From contig SHLU01000032.1 in the NCBI GenBank assembly GCA_004282995.1, positions 1 to 14,695 of the forward strand: a stretch of 14,695 nt of DNA, read 5' to 3'. Position numbers and translations under genes: made by a program. Below, piece after piece: positions 7,514 to 14,434 of the stretch. The stretch is from Sphingomonadaceae bacterium (lineage in GTDB: Bacteria > Pseudomonadota > Alphaproteobacteria > Sphingomonadales > Sphingomonadaceae). The notes under the pieces were generated by a model that searched no databases, was not told the origin of the DNA, and worked only from the letters and a program-made list of their open reading frames with translations. Each line of letters starts with the position of its first letter. Position 1 is the first letter of the stretch.

Positions 7514-7810
7514 ATGAACCACCAAGACGAAACGAACGAAATCGAGACGCCGCCGATGACCGCCACCGAAGGCGAGGTCGTGCCGACCAAGCGCGCCTAT
7601 GGCGATGAAGGGCAGGACGACCTGCTCGGCGATGCGCAACGGGAGGCCAAGGCCATGGCACGTGACGGGATGAAACATCCGGCCACCAAGCCCGTGCTCA
7701 AGGGTGCAGCCATCGGTGCGGTTGCAGGGCTCGTCCTCCCGCTGGTCGGGCCGATATTCGGCGCGACCGCCGGGGCAGGTTACATGTTCTACAAGCGATT
7801 GCGCCCCTGA
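7514..7810 (+). CDS. Small glycine-zipper membrane protein, function unknown
   Basis: A 98-residue protein starting at ATG 7514, chosen because GGAAGG lies 8 bases upstream; a longer frame opening at 7475 would overlap glyA. The first 60 residues are hydrophilic and acidic, with no signal peptide. Residues 64-92 form one hydrophobic hairpin-like segment with two glycine-zipper runs: G64-xxx-G68-xxx-G72 and G79-xxx-G83-xxx-G87. Pro76 and Pro80 lie between them, so two short packed helices or one long kinked helix are possible. The tail FYKRLRP is basic, consistent with a cytoplasmic end. Such segments drive helix packing and oligomerisation. It lies 5 bases after glyA and 3 bases before nrdR, so it belongs to that operon. 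I do not recognise a named family. Confidence 0.75.
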   Translation: MNHQDETNEIETPPMTATEGEVVPTKRAYGDEGQDDLLGDAQREAKAMARDGMKHPATKPVLKGAAIGAVAGLVLPLVGPIFGATAGAGYMFYKRLRP

Positions 7811-7813
7811 TAG

Positions 7814-8293
7814 ATGCGGTGCCCATTCTGTGCGCATGACGACAGCCAGGTAAAAGACTCGCGTCCGGCGGAAGACAATGCAGCCATCCGCCGGCGCCGT
7901 CAGTGCGGCAGTTGCGGAGCGCGTTTCACGACCTTCGAGCGCGTCCAGTTGCGCGATGTCACCGTGGTCAAATCCGGGGGCATCGGCGAGGACGCGCGCC
8001 GTGAGGCCTTCGATCGCGCCAAGCTGGAACAGTCGGTTACCCTCGCCTGCCGCAAACGCGGCGTTTCGCAGGACCAGATCGATCAACTCGTCTCCGGCAT
8101 CCAACGCCAGGTTGAAGCCAGCGGTGAAAGCGAGTTTCCCTCGCACCGGATCGGCGAACTGGTGATGGACGGACTGCGCCAGATCGACACCGTGGCGTAC
8201 ATCCGTTTCGCCAGCGTCTATCGCGACTTCAGCGAAGCCCGTGATTTCGAAGAATTCGCCAGCACCGTACAAGACGCTGTGAAGGGCGACTGA
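7814..8293 (+). CDS. nrdR: Transcriptional repressor NrdR
   Basis: A 159-residue repressor that senses ATP/dATP and shuts down ribonucleotide reductase genes by binding NrdR boxes. The N-terminal zinc ribbon has C3 and C6 (MRCPFC) and C31 and C34 (CGSCGARFTTFER), with the arginine-rich IRRRRQ that reads DNA between them. Residues from about 49 to 139 form the ATP-cone nucleotide-binding domain (VVKSGG, RKRGVS, IGELVMDGLRQID, VAYIRFASVYRDF). Length is usual. It starts 3 bases after the preceding stop codon with no Shine-Dalgarno, so translational coupling is likely. No NrdR-box pair was noticed in the window, so its targets are elsewhere. The GlyA-NrdR association links one-carbon supply and dNTP synthesis. 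Confidence 0.97.
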   Translation: MRCPFCAHDDSQVKDSRPAEDNAAIRRRRQCGSCGARFTTFERVQLRDVTVVKSGGIGEDARREAFDRAKLEQSVTLACRKRGVSQDQIDQLVSGIQRQVEASGESEFPSHRIGELVMDGLRQIDTVAYIRFASVYRDFSEARDFEEFASTVQDAVKGD

Positions 8294-8298
8294 GCGCA

Positions 8299-9084
8299 GT
8301 GGTTGAAAAACCTGTGATCGTCCTCGTCCGGCCGCAACTGGGTGAGAATATCGGCAAGGCAGCGCGGGCCATGCGCAATTTCGGGCTGACCGAATTGCGC
8401 CTGGTCGCTCCGCGCGATGGCTGGCCCAACCCCGATGCCGGACCTTCCGCCGCCGGGGCGGACGACGTGCTGCAACAGGCAAGGGTTTACGAGACCACGG
8501 CCGCAGCAGTGGCCGACTGCTCGCATGTCTACGCCACCACCGTACGCAAGCGCGGTGTAACCAAGCCCGTCGTTACGCCGGAAGAAGCAGCAAACGCCAT
8601 CCATGTCGGGCCCGGTCGTTCGGCAATTCTTTTCGGACCGGAACGATCGGGACTGGAAACCGCAGACGTAGCGCTGGCCCGATCGATCCTGACTGTCCCA
8701 ATCGATCCCGATTTCGGTTCGCTCAACCTAGCGCAGGCGGTCATCCTGTGTGCTTATGAATGGTCGAAATGCCTGGCTGGCTTGGACGAGGATGCTGAGC
8801 TGGTCCAGCCAACGCAGGAAGAGTTGCTGCCCCCAGCGCCGCAAGCAGAGCTAGAAGGGCTGATCGTCCATTTCGAGACAATGCTCGCGCCCAAGGGTTA
8901 TTTCATGCCTGAAGAGCGTACTGATGCAACCCGCAGGACATTACGCGGCGTATTGACAAAGCCGGGCTGGAACCACCTCGAGATCCGCACTCTGCGCGGG
9001 GTCCTGTCATCTCTGCAACGTCGCGACAGGGAAGGCGCACTCCCCTTGCCGTACACGGTAGACAGTGCGCCAGACACCGAGTAG
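8299..9084 (+). CDS. trmJ: TrmJ-type tRNA/rRNA 2'-O-methyltransferase
   Basis: A 261-residue SPOUT-class RNA methyltransferase, most like TrmJ, which uses S-adenosylmethionine to methylate the 2'-OH of nucleotide 32 in tRNAs. The three SPOUT motifs are visible: NIGKAARAMRNFG (17-29, with Arg23), ILFGPERSGL (110-119) and SLNLAQAV (141-148). The last two form the trefoil-knot SAM site. Residues after about 160 form the C-terminal extension expected of TrmJ. It starts with GTG, 5 bases after the nrdR stop codon, with GAG 5 bases before the start. Another TrmH-family target, including rRNA, cannot be excluded from sequence alone. Family assignment is strong; the exact substrate is inferred. Confidence 0.88.
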   Translation: MVEKPVIVLVRPQLGENIGKAARAMRNFGLTELRLVAPRDGWPNPDAGPSAAGADDVLQQARVYETTAAAVADCSHVYATTVRKRGVTKPVVTPEEAANAIHVGPGRSAILFGPERSGLETADVALARSILTVPIDPDFGSLNLAQAVILCAYEWSKCLAGLDEDAELVQPTQEELLPPAPQAELEGLIVHFETMLAPKGYFMPEERTDATRRTLRGVLTKPGWNHLEIRTLRGVLSSLQRRDREGALPLPYTVDSAPDTE

Positions 9085-9123
9085 CCATAGGCCATACTTT
9101 CCCAGCTATTACAGGATTATCCG

Positions 9124-9336
9124 ATGCTTGCCTCGCTGTTCGCACTTCTTCTCGTCGTTAATCCGCAGGGTGCGGAGCACGCATCGGGCCAGGAACGGCC
9201 AGCTTCCGAGAGGGTTCAGGAACAGACCGAACAGAAGCAAATCTGCCGCTACATCCGCGGTGGCATGGGCAGCCGGCGCAAGGAAAAGGTCTGCATGACC
9301 AAGGACCAGTGGCGCGAATTCAATCAGGGCAATTAA
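9124..9336 (+). CDS. Small secreted protein with CRxI...VCMT motif, function unknown
   Basis: A 70-residue protein with a hydrophobic N-terminus (residues 1-13, MLASLFALLLVVN) that looks like a short signal peptide or anchor, then a polar Gln/Glu-rich stretch at 22-39. The C-terminal core ICRYIRGGMGSRRKEKVCMT (40-59) is followed by KDQWREF. This pattern, CR-x-I, GSR, VCMT and a following Trp, is one I associate with small uncharacterised proteins common in Sphingomonadales and related bacteria. C41 and C57 could form a disulfide after export. AGGA lies 8 bases before the ATG. The gene starts 39 bases after trmJ and may be the last gene of that run. No function is known to me. Confidence 0.75.
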   Translation: MLASLFALLLVVNPQGAEHASGQERPASERVQEQTEQKQICRYIRGGMGSRRKEKVCMTKDQWREFNQGN

Positions 9337-9339
9337 TCG

Positions 9340-9356
9340 CCCCGTTCGAAGCGGGG
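9340..9356. terminator. Hairpin between convergent genes
   Basis: CCCCG-TTCGAAG-CGGGG folds into a 5-bp GC stem with a 7-base loop. It fills the 21-base gap between the small secreted protein and the facing chorismate mutase gene. There is no U-tract on either side, so it may be a weak bidirectional terminator or only a 3' end stabiliser. Confidence 0.35.
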
Positions 9357-9357
9357 G

Positions 9358-9672
9358 TCAGGCTTTCGACCTGATCCGGTCCCATTCTCTCATTTCATAG
9401 GCGATCGAAGCCTCGACAAGGCGGTCCCAGATCGCGGCAATTTCCTGCGCCGGCAGGTTACGTGCCTCGGCATCGGCTGCTGCCGAATCCACGACCTGCG
9501 CCTTGCGCGCTTCGTCGCGCACCGTGTCGCGGCTTTGCTTGATGCGCGCCGCAGCACGCATGTAGCCGAACCGGCGATCGAGCAGCTCCATCAGTGCACG
9601 GTCGGTCTCGTCGACCCCTGCGCGCACTTCGATCATGGTCCTACAGTCGTCTGGCAGCTTGTAATTGCTCAT
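9358..9672 (-). CDS. AroQ-fold chorismate mutase family protein (PchB-like)
   Basis: A 104-residue, all-helical AroQ-class protein. These small dimeric enzymes convert chorismate to prephenate for Phe/Tyr synthesis; the PchB branch converts isochorismate to salicylate and pyruvate. Aligned by eye to E. coli chorismate mutase, R17, R34, K45, D53 and R56 match R11, R28, K39, D48 and R51. The position of E52 is K57, and that of Q88 is E93. The N-terminal LPDDC block, RRFGYMRAAARIK (33-45) and the ending IAYEMREWDRIR resemble PchB more closely than the fused PheA domain. GGG lies 7-9 bases before the ATG. It converges on the small secreted protein and is divergent from rpsD. Fold and family are firm; chorismate mutase is the likelier activity because no siderophore genes are nearby. 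Confidence 0.85.
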   Translation of the reverse strand: MSNYKLPDDCRTMIEVRAGVDETDRALMELLDRRFGYMRAAARIKQSRDTVRDEARKAQVVDSAAADAEARNLPAQEIAAIWDRLVEASIAYEMREWDRIRSKA

Positions 9673-9738
9673 GACGCGCCCTGTGGCGCGCCGCGCGGAT
9701 TTTGTCGAGAGCGCGCAAGCCCAAGCGGGTGCTTTACC

Positions 9739-9766
9739 TTGACTTCGTCGGCTTAGGCGCTATCTG
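9739..9766 (+). promoter_or_regulatory. Candidate rpsD promoter
   Basis: TTGACT (9739-9744) and TATCTG (9761-9766) are separated by 16 bases. The first box is a near-consensus -35; the second matches the -10 consensus at its first three bases. Transcription would start near 9773 and leave a leader of about 150 bases before rpsD. It is the best sigma-70-like pair in the 250-base gap between the divergent chorismate mutase and rpsD genes. Confidence 0.45.
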
Positions 9767-9772
9767 GCGCGC

Positions 9773-9922
9773 TTCACTTCGGCAACGCGTCTGATGCAGG
9801 CGCGCCCGATTGGCCCCGCACCCCGGTGAAGCGGTGGCCGCAGCCGGCACAATTGGTCGGGTGGTGCGAACCGGGTTGAATGGCCGCCACAGGGGCGGTC
9901 TGGCAAATCGAAGGAATATCTT
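9773..9922 (+). promoter_or_regulatory. Long structured 5' leader of rpsD
   Basis: About 150 non-coding bases lie between the candidate promoter and the rpsD start. One potential stem pairs CCGG (9823-9826) with CCGG (9844-9847) and GCGG (9831-9834) with CCGC (9838-9841). A second is GGCCGCC-ACAGG-GGCGGTC (9882-9900), 7 pairs with one G-U, ending 10 bases before the AAGGA Shine-Dalgarno (9911-9915). S4 represses its own operon through leader RNA in enterobacteria and Bacillus, so autoregulation is plausible here. I cannot match this leader to a described S4-binding RNA. Confidence 0.4.
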
Positions 9923-10537
9923 ATGTCGAAGCGCAAGAGCGCCAAGTATAAACTCGACCGTCGGATGGGCGAAAACATCTGGGGTCGCCCCAATTCCCCG
10001 GTCAACAAGCGTTCGTACGGTCCTGGCCAGCACGGTCAGCGCCGCAAGAGCAAGATGAGCGATTTCGGCCTGCAGCTTCGCGCCAAGCAGAAGCTGAAAG
10101 GCTATTACGGCGATGTGACCGAGAAGCAGTTCCGCCGCACCTACAAGGAAGCGGCCAAGATCAAGGGTGACACCGGCCAGAACCTGATCGGCCTCCTCGA
10201 GCAGCGTCTCGACATGGTGGTCTATCGCGCCAAGTTCGCACCGACGATCTTTGCGGCCCGCCAGATCGTCAACCACGGTCACATCTATGTGAACGGCACC
10301 AAGACGAACATTCCCAGCGCACGCATCAAGGTTGGCGATGTCGTCAGCCTCGGCAGCAAGGCCAAGGAAATGGCTCTGGTGATTGAAGCGCAGAGCCTGC
10401 CCGAGCGTGATATCCCCGACTACGTCGCTCCTGACGGCAACGACAAGGTGACCTTCACCCGCGTGCCGAAGCTCGACGAAGTCCCCTACCCGGTGACGAT
10501 GGAACCGAACCTCGTGGTCGAATTCTACTCGCGCTAA
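9923..10537 (+). CDS. rpsD: 30S ribosomal protein S4
   Basis: A 204-residue S4, the primary 16S rRNA-binding protein that nucleates assembly of the 30S body. The N-terminus MSKRKSAKYKLDRRMGENIW and the basic segment NKRSYGPGQHGQRRKSKMSD (28-47) are typical of the alphaproteobacterial form. It lacks the zinc-binding cysteines of some homologues. The S4 RNA-binding domain lies at about 93-155 (LEQRLDMVVYRAKFAPTIFA, then ARQIVNHGHIYVNG). The C-terminus VPYPVTMEPNLVVEFYSR is as expected. AAGGA lies 7 bases before the ATG. The gene stands alone with its own candidate promoter and terminator, not inside the alpha operon with rpoA as in E. coli. Confidence 0.98.
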   Translation: MSKRKSAKYKLDRRMGENIWGRPNSPVNKRSYGPGQHGQRRKSKMSDFGLQLRAKQKLKGYYGDVTEKQFRRTYKEAAKIKGDTGQNLIGLLEQRLDMVVYRAKFAPTIFAARQIVNHGHIYVNGTKTNIPSARIKVGDVVSLGSKAKEMALVIEAQSLPERDIPDYVAPDGNDKVTFTRVPKLDEVPYPVTMEPNLVVEFYSR

Positions 10538-10559
10538 GTCGACGCAAAACCGAAATCAG

Positions 10560-10589
10560 AAAGGGCGGCCTTGGCGGGCCGCCCTTTTT
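10560..10589 (+). terminator. Strong intrinsic terminator of rpsD
   Basis: AAAGGGCGGCC (10560-10570), loop TTGGCG, then GGCCGCCCTTT (10577-10587) gives a perfect 11-bp stem ending in TTTTT. It lies 22 bases after the rpsD stop codon. On the other strand the stem also ends in three U, so it may act weakly for the converging S9 peptidase gene, whose stop codon is 5 bases away. Confidence 0.92.
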
Positions 10590-10593
10590 CGTT

Positions 10594-12576
10594 TCAGTCG
10601 CCCAGGCTGGTTTCGAGAAACTCGCCGATGCGCTTGAGCATGATGCCGCGCGCCTGACTGTGCAGCAGGTAATGGTCGAGGCCGTCGAACTTGAGGAAGT
10701 CCACTTTCTTGCCTGCCGCCGTGAGCCGGTCTTCCATCAGCTTCGACTGCGCGATGGTGGTGTTCTGGTCCATCGAACCATGCACCAGCAGGACCGGTGC
10801 CTGGAACCTGGCGGCATGGCGCGCCGGTGAACCGGCTTCGACATGGGGCCCGCTACCGATCATCCGGTCATGGGCAGTGTAACTGGTGTAGCGCCGGTTC
10901 TCCTCCTTCAGCAGGTTGAGATCGGTAACCGGCGCGATGGCCACCACCGCCTTGAACAGCGTGGGATCGACGACCTGGGATTGCAACGTCGCATAGCCAC
11001 CATAGGACCAGCCCACGCCCGCCAGCTTGGCCGGATTGGCAATGCCTTGCGCAACCAGCCAGCGCGCCCCGTCATTGACGTCCGAGATAGCCGCGTCCCA
11101 CTGCTGGAAGCCGTTCTTGCCGAACCAGTTACTGCCAAATCCTGCCGAGCCGCGGTAATTGGGCTGAAGCACGGCATATCCCCGAGCAGCGAAGAACTGC
11201 ACGAGCCAATCGAAGCCCCACACGTCGCGCGACCCCGGCCCGCCATGCGGCATCACGATCGCGGGCAGGTTCTTGCCGTCGCTGCCTGGCGGCAGGGTGA
11301 GATAACCGGGTATCTGTGTACCGTCGGCAGCAGGAAAGCTGATTGGTTTCATCGCGCCCATCGCGCGCCCCTCGAGCGGAACCCGCAAGGACAGCAATTC
11401 AGTGAGCGAGCGCGTATCCTTCTCGAACAGATACGCCTTGCCGGGGTCGGTATCGCTCGATGCGATCAGGATCAGCTCGTTTTCGTCCGAGCTGGCATCG
11501 GCGATGGTGATCTGCGGCGTGCCGGGCAAGGCCTTGGCAAAGGCGCTGGCTAGTGCGTCGAGTTCGGGATCGAAATAGCGCGTATAAGCCTTCTCGGTGG
11601 CGTAACTGACACCAACTACGCGGCGTTGCCGTCCAATTTGCGCGACCCCGTCGACATCGACGCCGTCCAGCGCGAGCACCTCGGTCATGGTGTCCGATCC
11701 GTCGAGTGCGAACGCGAACAGGGCCGTGTGACCGTTCTTGTGATCGAGACCGTAGACCACGTCCTTGGCGCTATCGATTGCCAGCGGTTGAAAGCCGACA
11801 GTCAAAGGGCCGCCGGCATCGACGCTCGACAACGGGTACCACTTGGACGAACCCTTGCGACGATAAAGGTAGCGGTAGTCGCTACCATCATATCCGCTGG
11901 CAACGGTATCGGATGCCAGCATGATGCGAACACGGCCGTTTTCGTCTGCGATATAGGTCACAGCTCGAAGCGCCGCATCCTCCACCGTTCGGGCGCTACC
12001 GCTCTCGATGTCGACTGCGTCGACACCAAGCCCTTCCTTGTCGTTGCACAGGCGGGTCTTGGCGCAGCGTTCCTTGATATAACGCTTGGTCATCAGGATC
12101 TTGCCCGGAGCACCTTCGGACTCGAGCGCCAGCACTTCGCCGCCGTTCTGCAAGACACCCATGGTCTTGTGGCTGGTCGAAGGACTTAGCATCTCGGTAT
12201 CGCTGCCATCCGCGCTGATCGAAAAAATCCGCGTGAACCCGAGCAGCATGCCATTGGTGTCGGCCATGCCGAATACTTCGCAAACGATCCGATCATCGGT
12301 TGCCCACTGGCACCAGCTGAGCCGCGCCTTCGCCTCGTTCATGGTTATGATGGGGGTAGGAGCCCCCCCATCGACCAGGTCGACTACGTAAATCGTCTCG
12401 TCGGCCTGGCTGCCGGGTTGGACATAAAGGATCTTGTCGCCTGAAGGCGAGATCGAGATATCTTCAACCGAACGGCGCGCACCGAATGCCGCAGCATCTT
12501 CCGCCAGTGATTGTGCCGCTGCCGGCATTGCAAATACAGCCGCCGCAATCGCGGCAAGCGACGTCATCAAACGCAT
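10594..12576 (-). CDS. Secreted S9 (prolyl oligopeptidase) family serine peptidase
   Basis: A 660-residue exported peptidase. ATG at 12576 is chosen because it opens a clear signal peptide (MRLMTSLAAIAAAVFAMPAAA, cut after Ala21) and has GGGGG about 7 bases upstream; a TTG 33 bases earlier lacks both. Residues of about 30-390 look like the beta-propeller, with repeated blades such as SVEDISISPSGDKILYV. The C-terminal alpha/beta-hydrolase domain has HGGPGSR, YRGSAGFG, the nucleophile Ser524 in GWSYGGYA, Asp603 in HGSMDQNTT and His635 in GLDHY. This is the full S9 triad. It probably releases peptides from the N-terminus of oligopeptides in the periplasm; the exact dipeptidyl or acylaminoacyl preference cannot be read from the sequence. 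It converges with rpsD and lies 79 bases downstream of tgt. Confidence 0.93.
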   Translation of the reverse strand: MRLMTSLAAIAAAVFAMPAAAQSLAEDAAAFGARRSVEDISISPSGDKILYVQPGSQADETIYVVDLVDGGAPTPIITMNEAKARLSWCQWATDDRIVCEVFGMADTNGMLLGFTRIFSISADGSDTEMLSPSTSHKTMGVLQNGGEVLALESEGAPGKILMTKRYIKERCAKTRLCNDKEGLGVDAVDIESGSARTVEDAALRAVTYIADENGRVRIMLASDTVASGYDGSDYRYLYRRKGSSKWYPLSSVDAGGPLTVGFQPLAIDSAKDVVYGLDHKNGHTALFAFALDGSDTMTEVLALDGVDVDGVAQIGRQRRVVGVSYATEKAYTRYFDPELDALASAFAKALPGTPQITIADASSDENELILIASSDTDPGKAYLFEKDTRSLTELLSLRVPLEGRAMGAMKPISFPAADGTQIPGYLTLPPGSDGKNLPAIVMPHGGPGSRDVWGFDWLVQFFAARGYAVLQPNYRGSAGFGSNWFGKNGFQQWDAAISDVNDGARWLVAQGIANPAKLAGVGWSYGGYATLQSQVVDPTLFKAVVAIAPVTDLNLLKEENRRYTSYTAHDRMIGSGPHVEAGSPARHAARFQAPVLLVHGSMDQNTTIAQSKLMEDRLTAAGKKVDFLKFDGLDHYLLHSQARGIMLKRIGEFLETSLGD

Positions 12577-12655
12577 GGATAGACCCCCAACCCAAATCAA
12601 GCACTGCAATAACTTCTAAACTGCTGCTTTTGTTTGAGAAGAGGGAAAAGCGACT

Positions 12656-13786
12656 TTATCCCGAACCCAAGTAATCTCGCCGGAAATCGCCGGCGAAACT
12701 TGCAAAGCGCCCTTCACCAATCGCGTCGCGCATGGCCTGCATCAACTGTTGGTAGAAGCCGATATTGTGTTCGGTCATCAACATTGCACCGAGGATTTCC
12801 TGTGATTTCACCAAGTGGTGCAAATAGGCGCGGCTGTAGGTTGCGCAGGTGGGACATTTGCAGCGGCTGTCGAGCGGCTCCTGATCCTCGGCAAAGCGGG
12901 CGTTGCGCAAGTTGAGCGGGCCATTCCATGTGAACGCCTGGCCGTTGCGTCCTGACCGGCTCGGCAAAACGCAATCAAACATGTCGACACCGCGCTCGAC
13001 CGCTCCGACCAGATCGTCGGGTTTGCCCACCCCCATGAGGTAACGCGGACGATCTGCCGGGAGCTGCCCAGGCGCGAAATCAAGCGTCGCGAACATGGCC
13101 TCCTGACCCTCGCCCACGGCAAGGCCACCGATTGCGTAGCCGTCGAAACCGATCTCGGTCAGTTTCTCGGCGCTGATCTGGCGCAAGTCCTTGTCGAGCG
13201 CGCCCTGCTGGATGCCGAACAAGGCGCTGCGCGAGGCATGTTCTTCGCCGCTATCAAATCCGTCGCGGCTGCGCTGTGCCCAGCGCATCGACAGTTCCAT
13301 GCTCTTCGCGATGACATCACGGGGCTGGTCGGCGCGTGGACATTCGTCAAACGCCATCACGATATCCGATCCGAGCAGGCGCTGGATCTCCATCGACCGT
13401 TCGGGGGTGAGCATGTGCTTGGAGCCGTCGAGGTGGCTGCGAAATTCCACACCTTCTTCAGTCAGCTTGCGCAGGTCAGAAAGGCTCATCACTTGGTAGC
13501 CACCGCTGTCCGTCAGGATCGGACGCTGCCAGTTCATGAACTTGTGCAGCCCGCCAAGTCTGGCGACCCGCTCAGCCCCCGGGCGCAGCATCAGGTGGTA
13601 GGTGTTGCCGAGGATAATGTCGGCACCCGTGGCGCGCACCGCCTCGGGCTTCATCGCCTTTACCGTGGCAGCGGTTCCTACCGGCATGAAAGCAGGCGTG
13701 CGGATTTCACCGCGCTGCATTGTGACGGTGCCGCTACGCGCAGCGCCGTCGGTTGCGTGGATGGAAAAGGCGAAACGGGTGGTCAT
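12656..13786 (-). CDS. tgt: Queuine/preQ1 tRNA-guanine transglycosylase
   Basis: A 376-residue Tgt that swaps guanine-34 for preQ1 in tRNAs with a GUN anticodon, the first RNA step of queuosine synthesis. Residues align with a constant offset of 9 to the well-studied Zymomonas enzyme: D93 in LTDSGGYQ (D102) and the nucleophile D271 in MFDCVLPSRSGR (D280). The zinc ligands C309, C311, C314 (CKCPTC) and H340 (TEH) match C318, C320, C323 and H349. FDECPRAD, IGGLAVGE and MGVGKP blocks are also present. The ATG gives the usual MTTRFAFSIHATDGAARSG start, but no Shine-Dalgarno precedes it, and the candidate promoter is so close that the mRNA may be leaderless. queA is not adjacent. Confidence 0.97.
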   Translation of the reverse strand: MTTRFAFSIHATDGAARSGTVTMQRGEIRTPAFMPVGTAATVKAMKPEAVRATGADIILGNTYHLMLRPGAERVARLGGLHKFMNWQRPILTDSGGYQVMSLSDLRKLTEEGVEFRSHLDGSKHMLTPERSMEIQRLLGSDIVMAFDECPRADQPRDVIAKSMELSMRWAQRSRDGFDSGEEHASRSALFGIQQGALDKDLRQISAEKLTEIGFDGYAIGGLAVGEGQEAMFATLDFAPGQLPADRPRYLMGVGKPDDLVGAVERGVDMFDCVLPSRSGRNGQAFTWNGPLNLRNARFAEDQEPLDSRCKCPTCATYSRAYLHHLVKSQEILGAMLMTEHNIGFYQQLMQAMRDAIGEGRFASFAGDFRRDYLGSG

Positions 13787-13795
13787 GCGCGGTGT

Positions 13796-13824
13796 CGACT
13801 AGCGGCGGGACAGGGGCCTGTCAC
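13796..13824 (-). promoter_or_regulatory. Candidate tgt promoter with overlapping inverted repeat
   Basis: On the minus strand GTGACA (13819-13824, five of six -35 bases) and TAGTCG (13796-13801, poor -10) are 17 bases apart. Only 9 bases separate the -10 box from the tgt ATG. An inverted repeat GACAGG-GG-CCTGTC (13809-13822) lies over the spacer and the -35 box, where an operator could sit. The upstream outer-membrane gene ends in a terminator, so tgt needs its own promoter in this 63-base strip. Confidence 0.4.
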
Positions 13825-13839
13825 CCAGTTGTGTGCGGA

Positions 13840-13875
13840 CAAAAGAAAACGGGGTCGGCGCGGTGCCGACCCCGT
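13840..13875 (-). terminator. Intrinsic terminator of the outer-membrane protein gene
   Basis: Read on the minus strand, ACGGGGTCGGC, loop ACCGC, GCCGACCCCGT forms a perfect 11-bp stem (13849-13875). It is followed by TTTCTTTTGT, a U-rich tract. It begins 24 bases after the stop codon of the beta-barrel gene and separates it from tgt. Confidence 0.92.
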
Positions 13876-13899
13876 CCTCAGATTTTGCCAGTCATTCGA

Positions 13900-14415
13900 T
13901 CAGAACGAGAAAAGCACGCCTGCGGTCAGACGCGTCGAATCGAAAGCAATCGTGTCGGCTGCAAGACGCAGCTTAATGGCATCGCCCGGGAGGCCGATGT
14001 CAGCACCGACACCAACAAGGTAGTCACCTTCGGTGTCATCGAGGCCGGCAGCAGCCGGACCAGCGATCCGCACGAGGTCGAAATCGACTTCCTGGTAGCC
14101 GCCCTTGACGTAGAACTTCGACCCGCCGGCCTTGATACCTGCGCGTGCGGCAATGCCGTACTCGCTGTCGATCACGCCGTCACCGAGGTGATAGTTGCCT
14201 TCGGCACCGATGAAAAAGGTGCTGCCGGCGGTGAAATCGACTCCGGCCACAACACCATAGATAGCGCCGTCGTCGTCCGGAACGTCGACACCGATATCGT
14301 GGTAACCGATCGAGGCACCGACATAGGTTTCGGTCGAAGCAACAGGGTTCTGAGCGAGAGCCGGGGTAGCGAAGATCGCAGTTGCAGCAACTGCGGAGAG
14401 AAGTTTGATCTTCAT
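13900..14415 (-). CDS. Small outer-membrane beta-barrel protein (OmpA/opacity-like)
   Basis: A 171-residue exported protein. A standard signal peptide (MKIKLLSAVAATAIFATPALA) is cut before Gln22. The mature part of about 150 residues is built of alternating hydrophobic/polar stretches rich in Gly and aromatics: TYVGASIGYHDIGV, IYGVVAGVDF, FFIGAEGNYHLG, YGIAARAGIKA, KFYVKGGYQEVDFD, YLVGVGADIGL, LRLAADTIAF and LTAGVLFSF. That makes about eight strands, and the C-terminal Phe is the usual signal for outer-membrane insertion. It resembles the opacity-type 8-strand barrels. GAAGGA lies about 8 bases before the ATG. Upstream, TTGAAC and TTTAGT 19 bases apart are a weak promoter candidate. It has its own terminator. 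Its ligand or role is unknown. Confidence 0.87.
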   Translation of the reverse strand: MKIKLLSAVAATAIFATPALAQNPVASTETYVGASIGYHDIGVDVPDDDGAIYGVVAGVDFTAGSTFFIGAEGNYHLGDGVIDSEYGIAARAGIKAGGSKFYVKGGYQEVDFDLVRIAGPAAAGLDDTEGDYLVGVGADIGLPGDAIKLRLAADTIAFDSTRLTAGVLFSF

Positions 14416-14434
14416 GAGAATGTTCCTTCATTCA

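Noticed and set aside
7280..8482. 400-residue minus-strand frame spanning glyA to trmJ
   Set aside because: It crosses four well-supported plus-strand genes and has no recognisable motif.
9810..10058. 82-residue plus-strand frame overlapping the rpsD leader and start
   Set aside because: It is in a different frame from rpsD, has no homology-like features, and runs through the ribosome-binding site and the S4 coding region.
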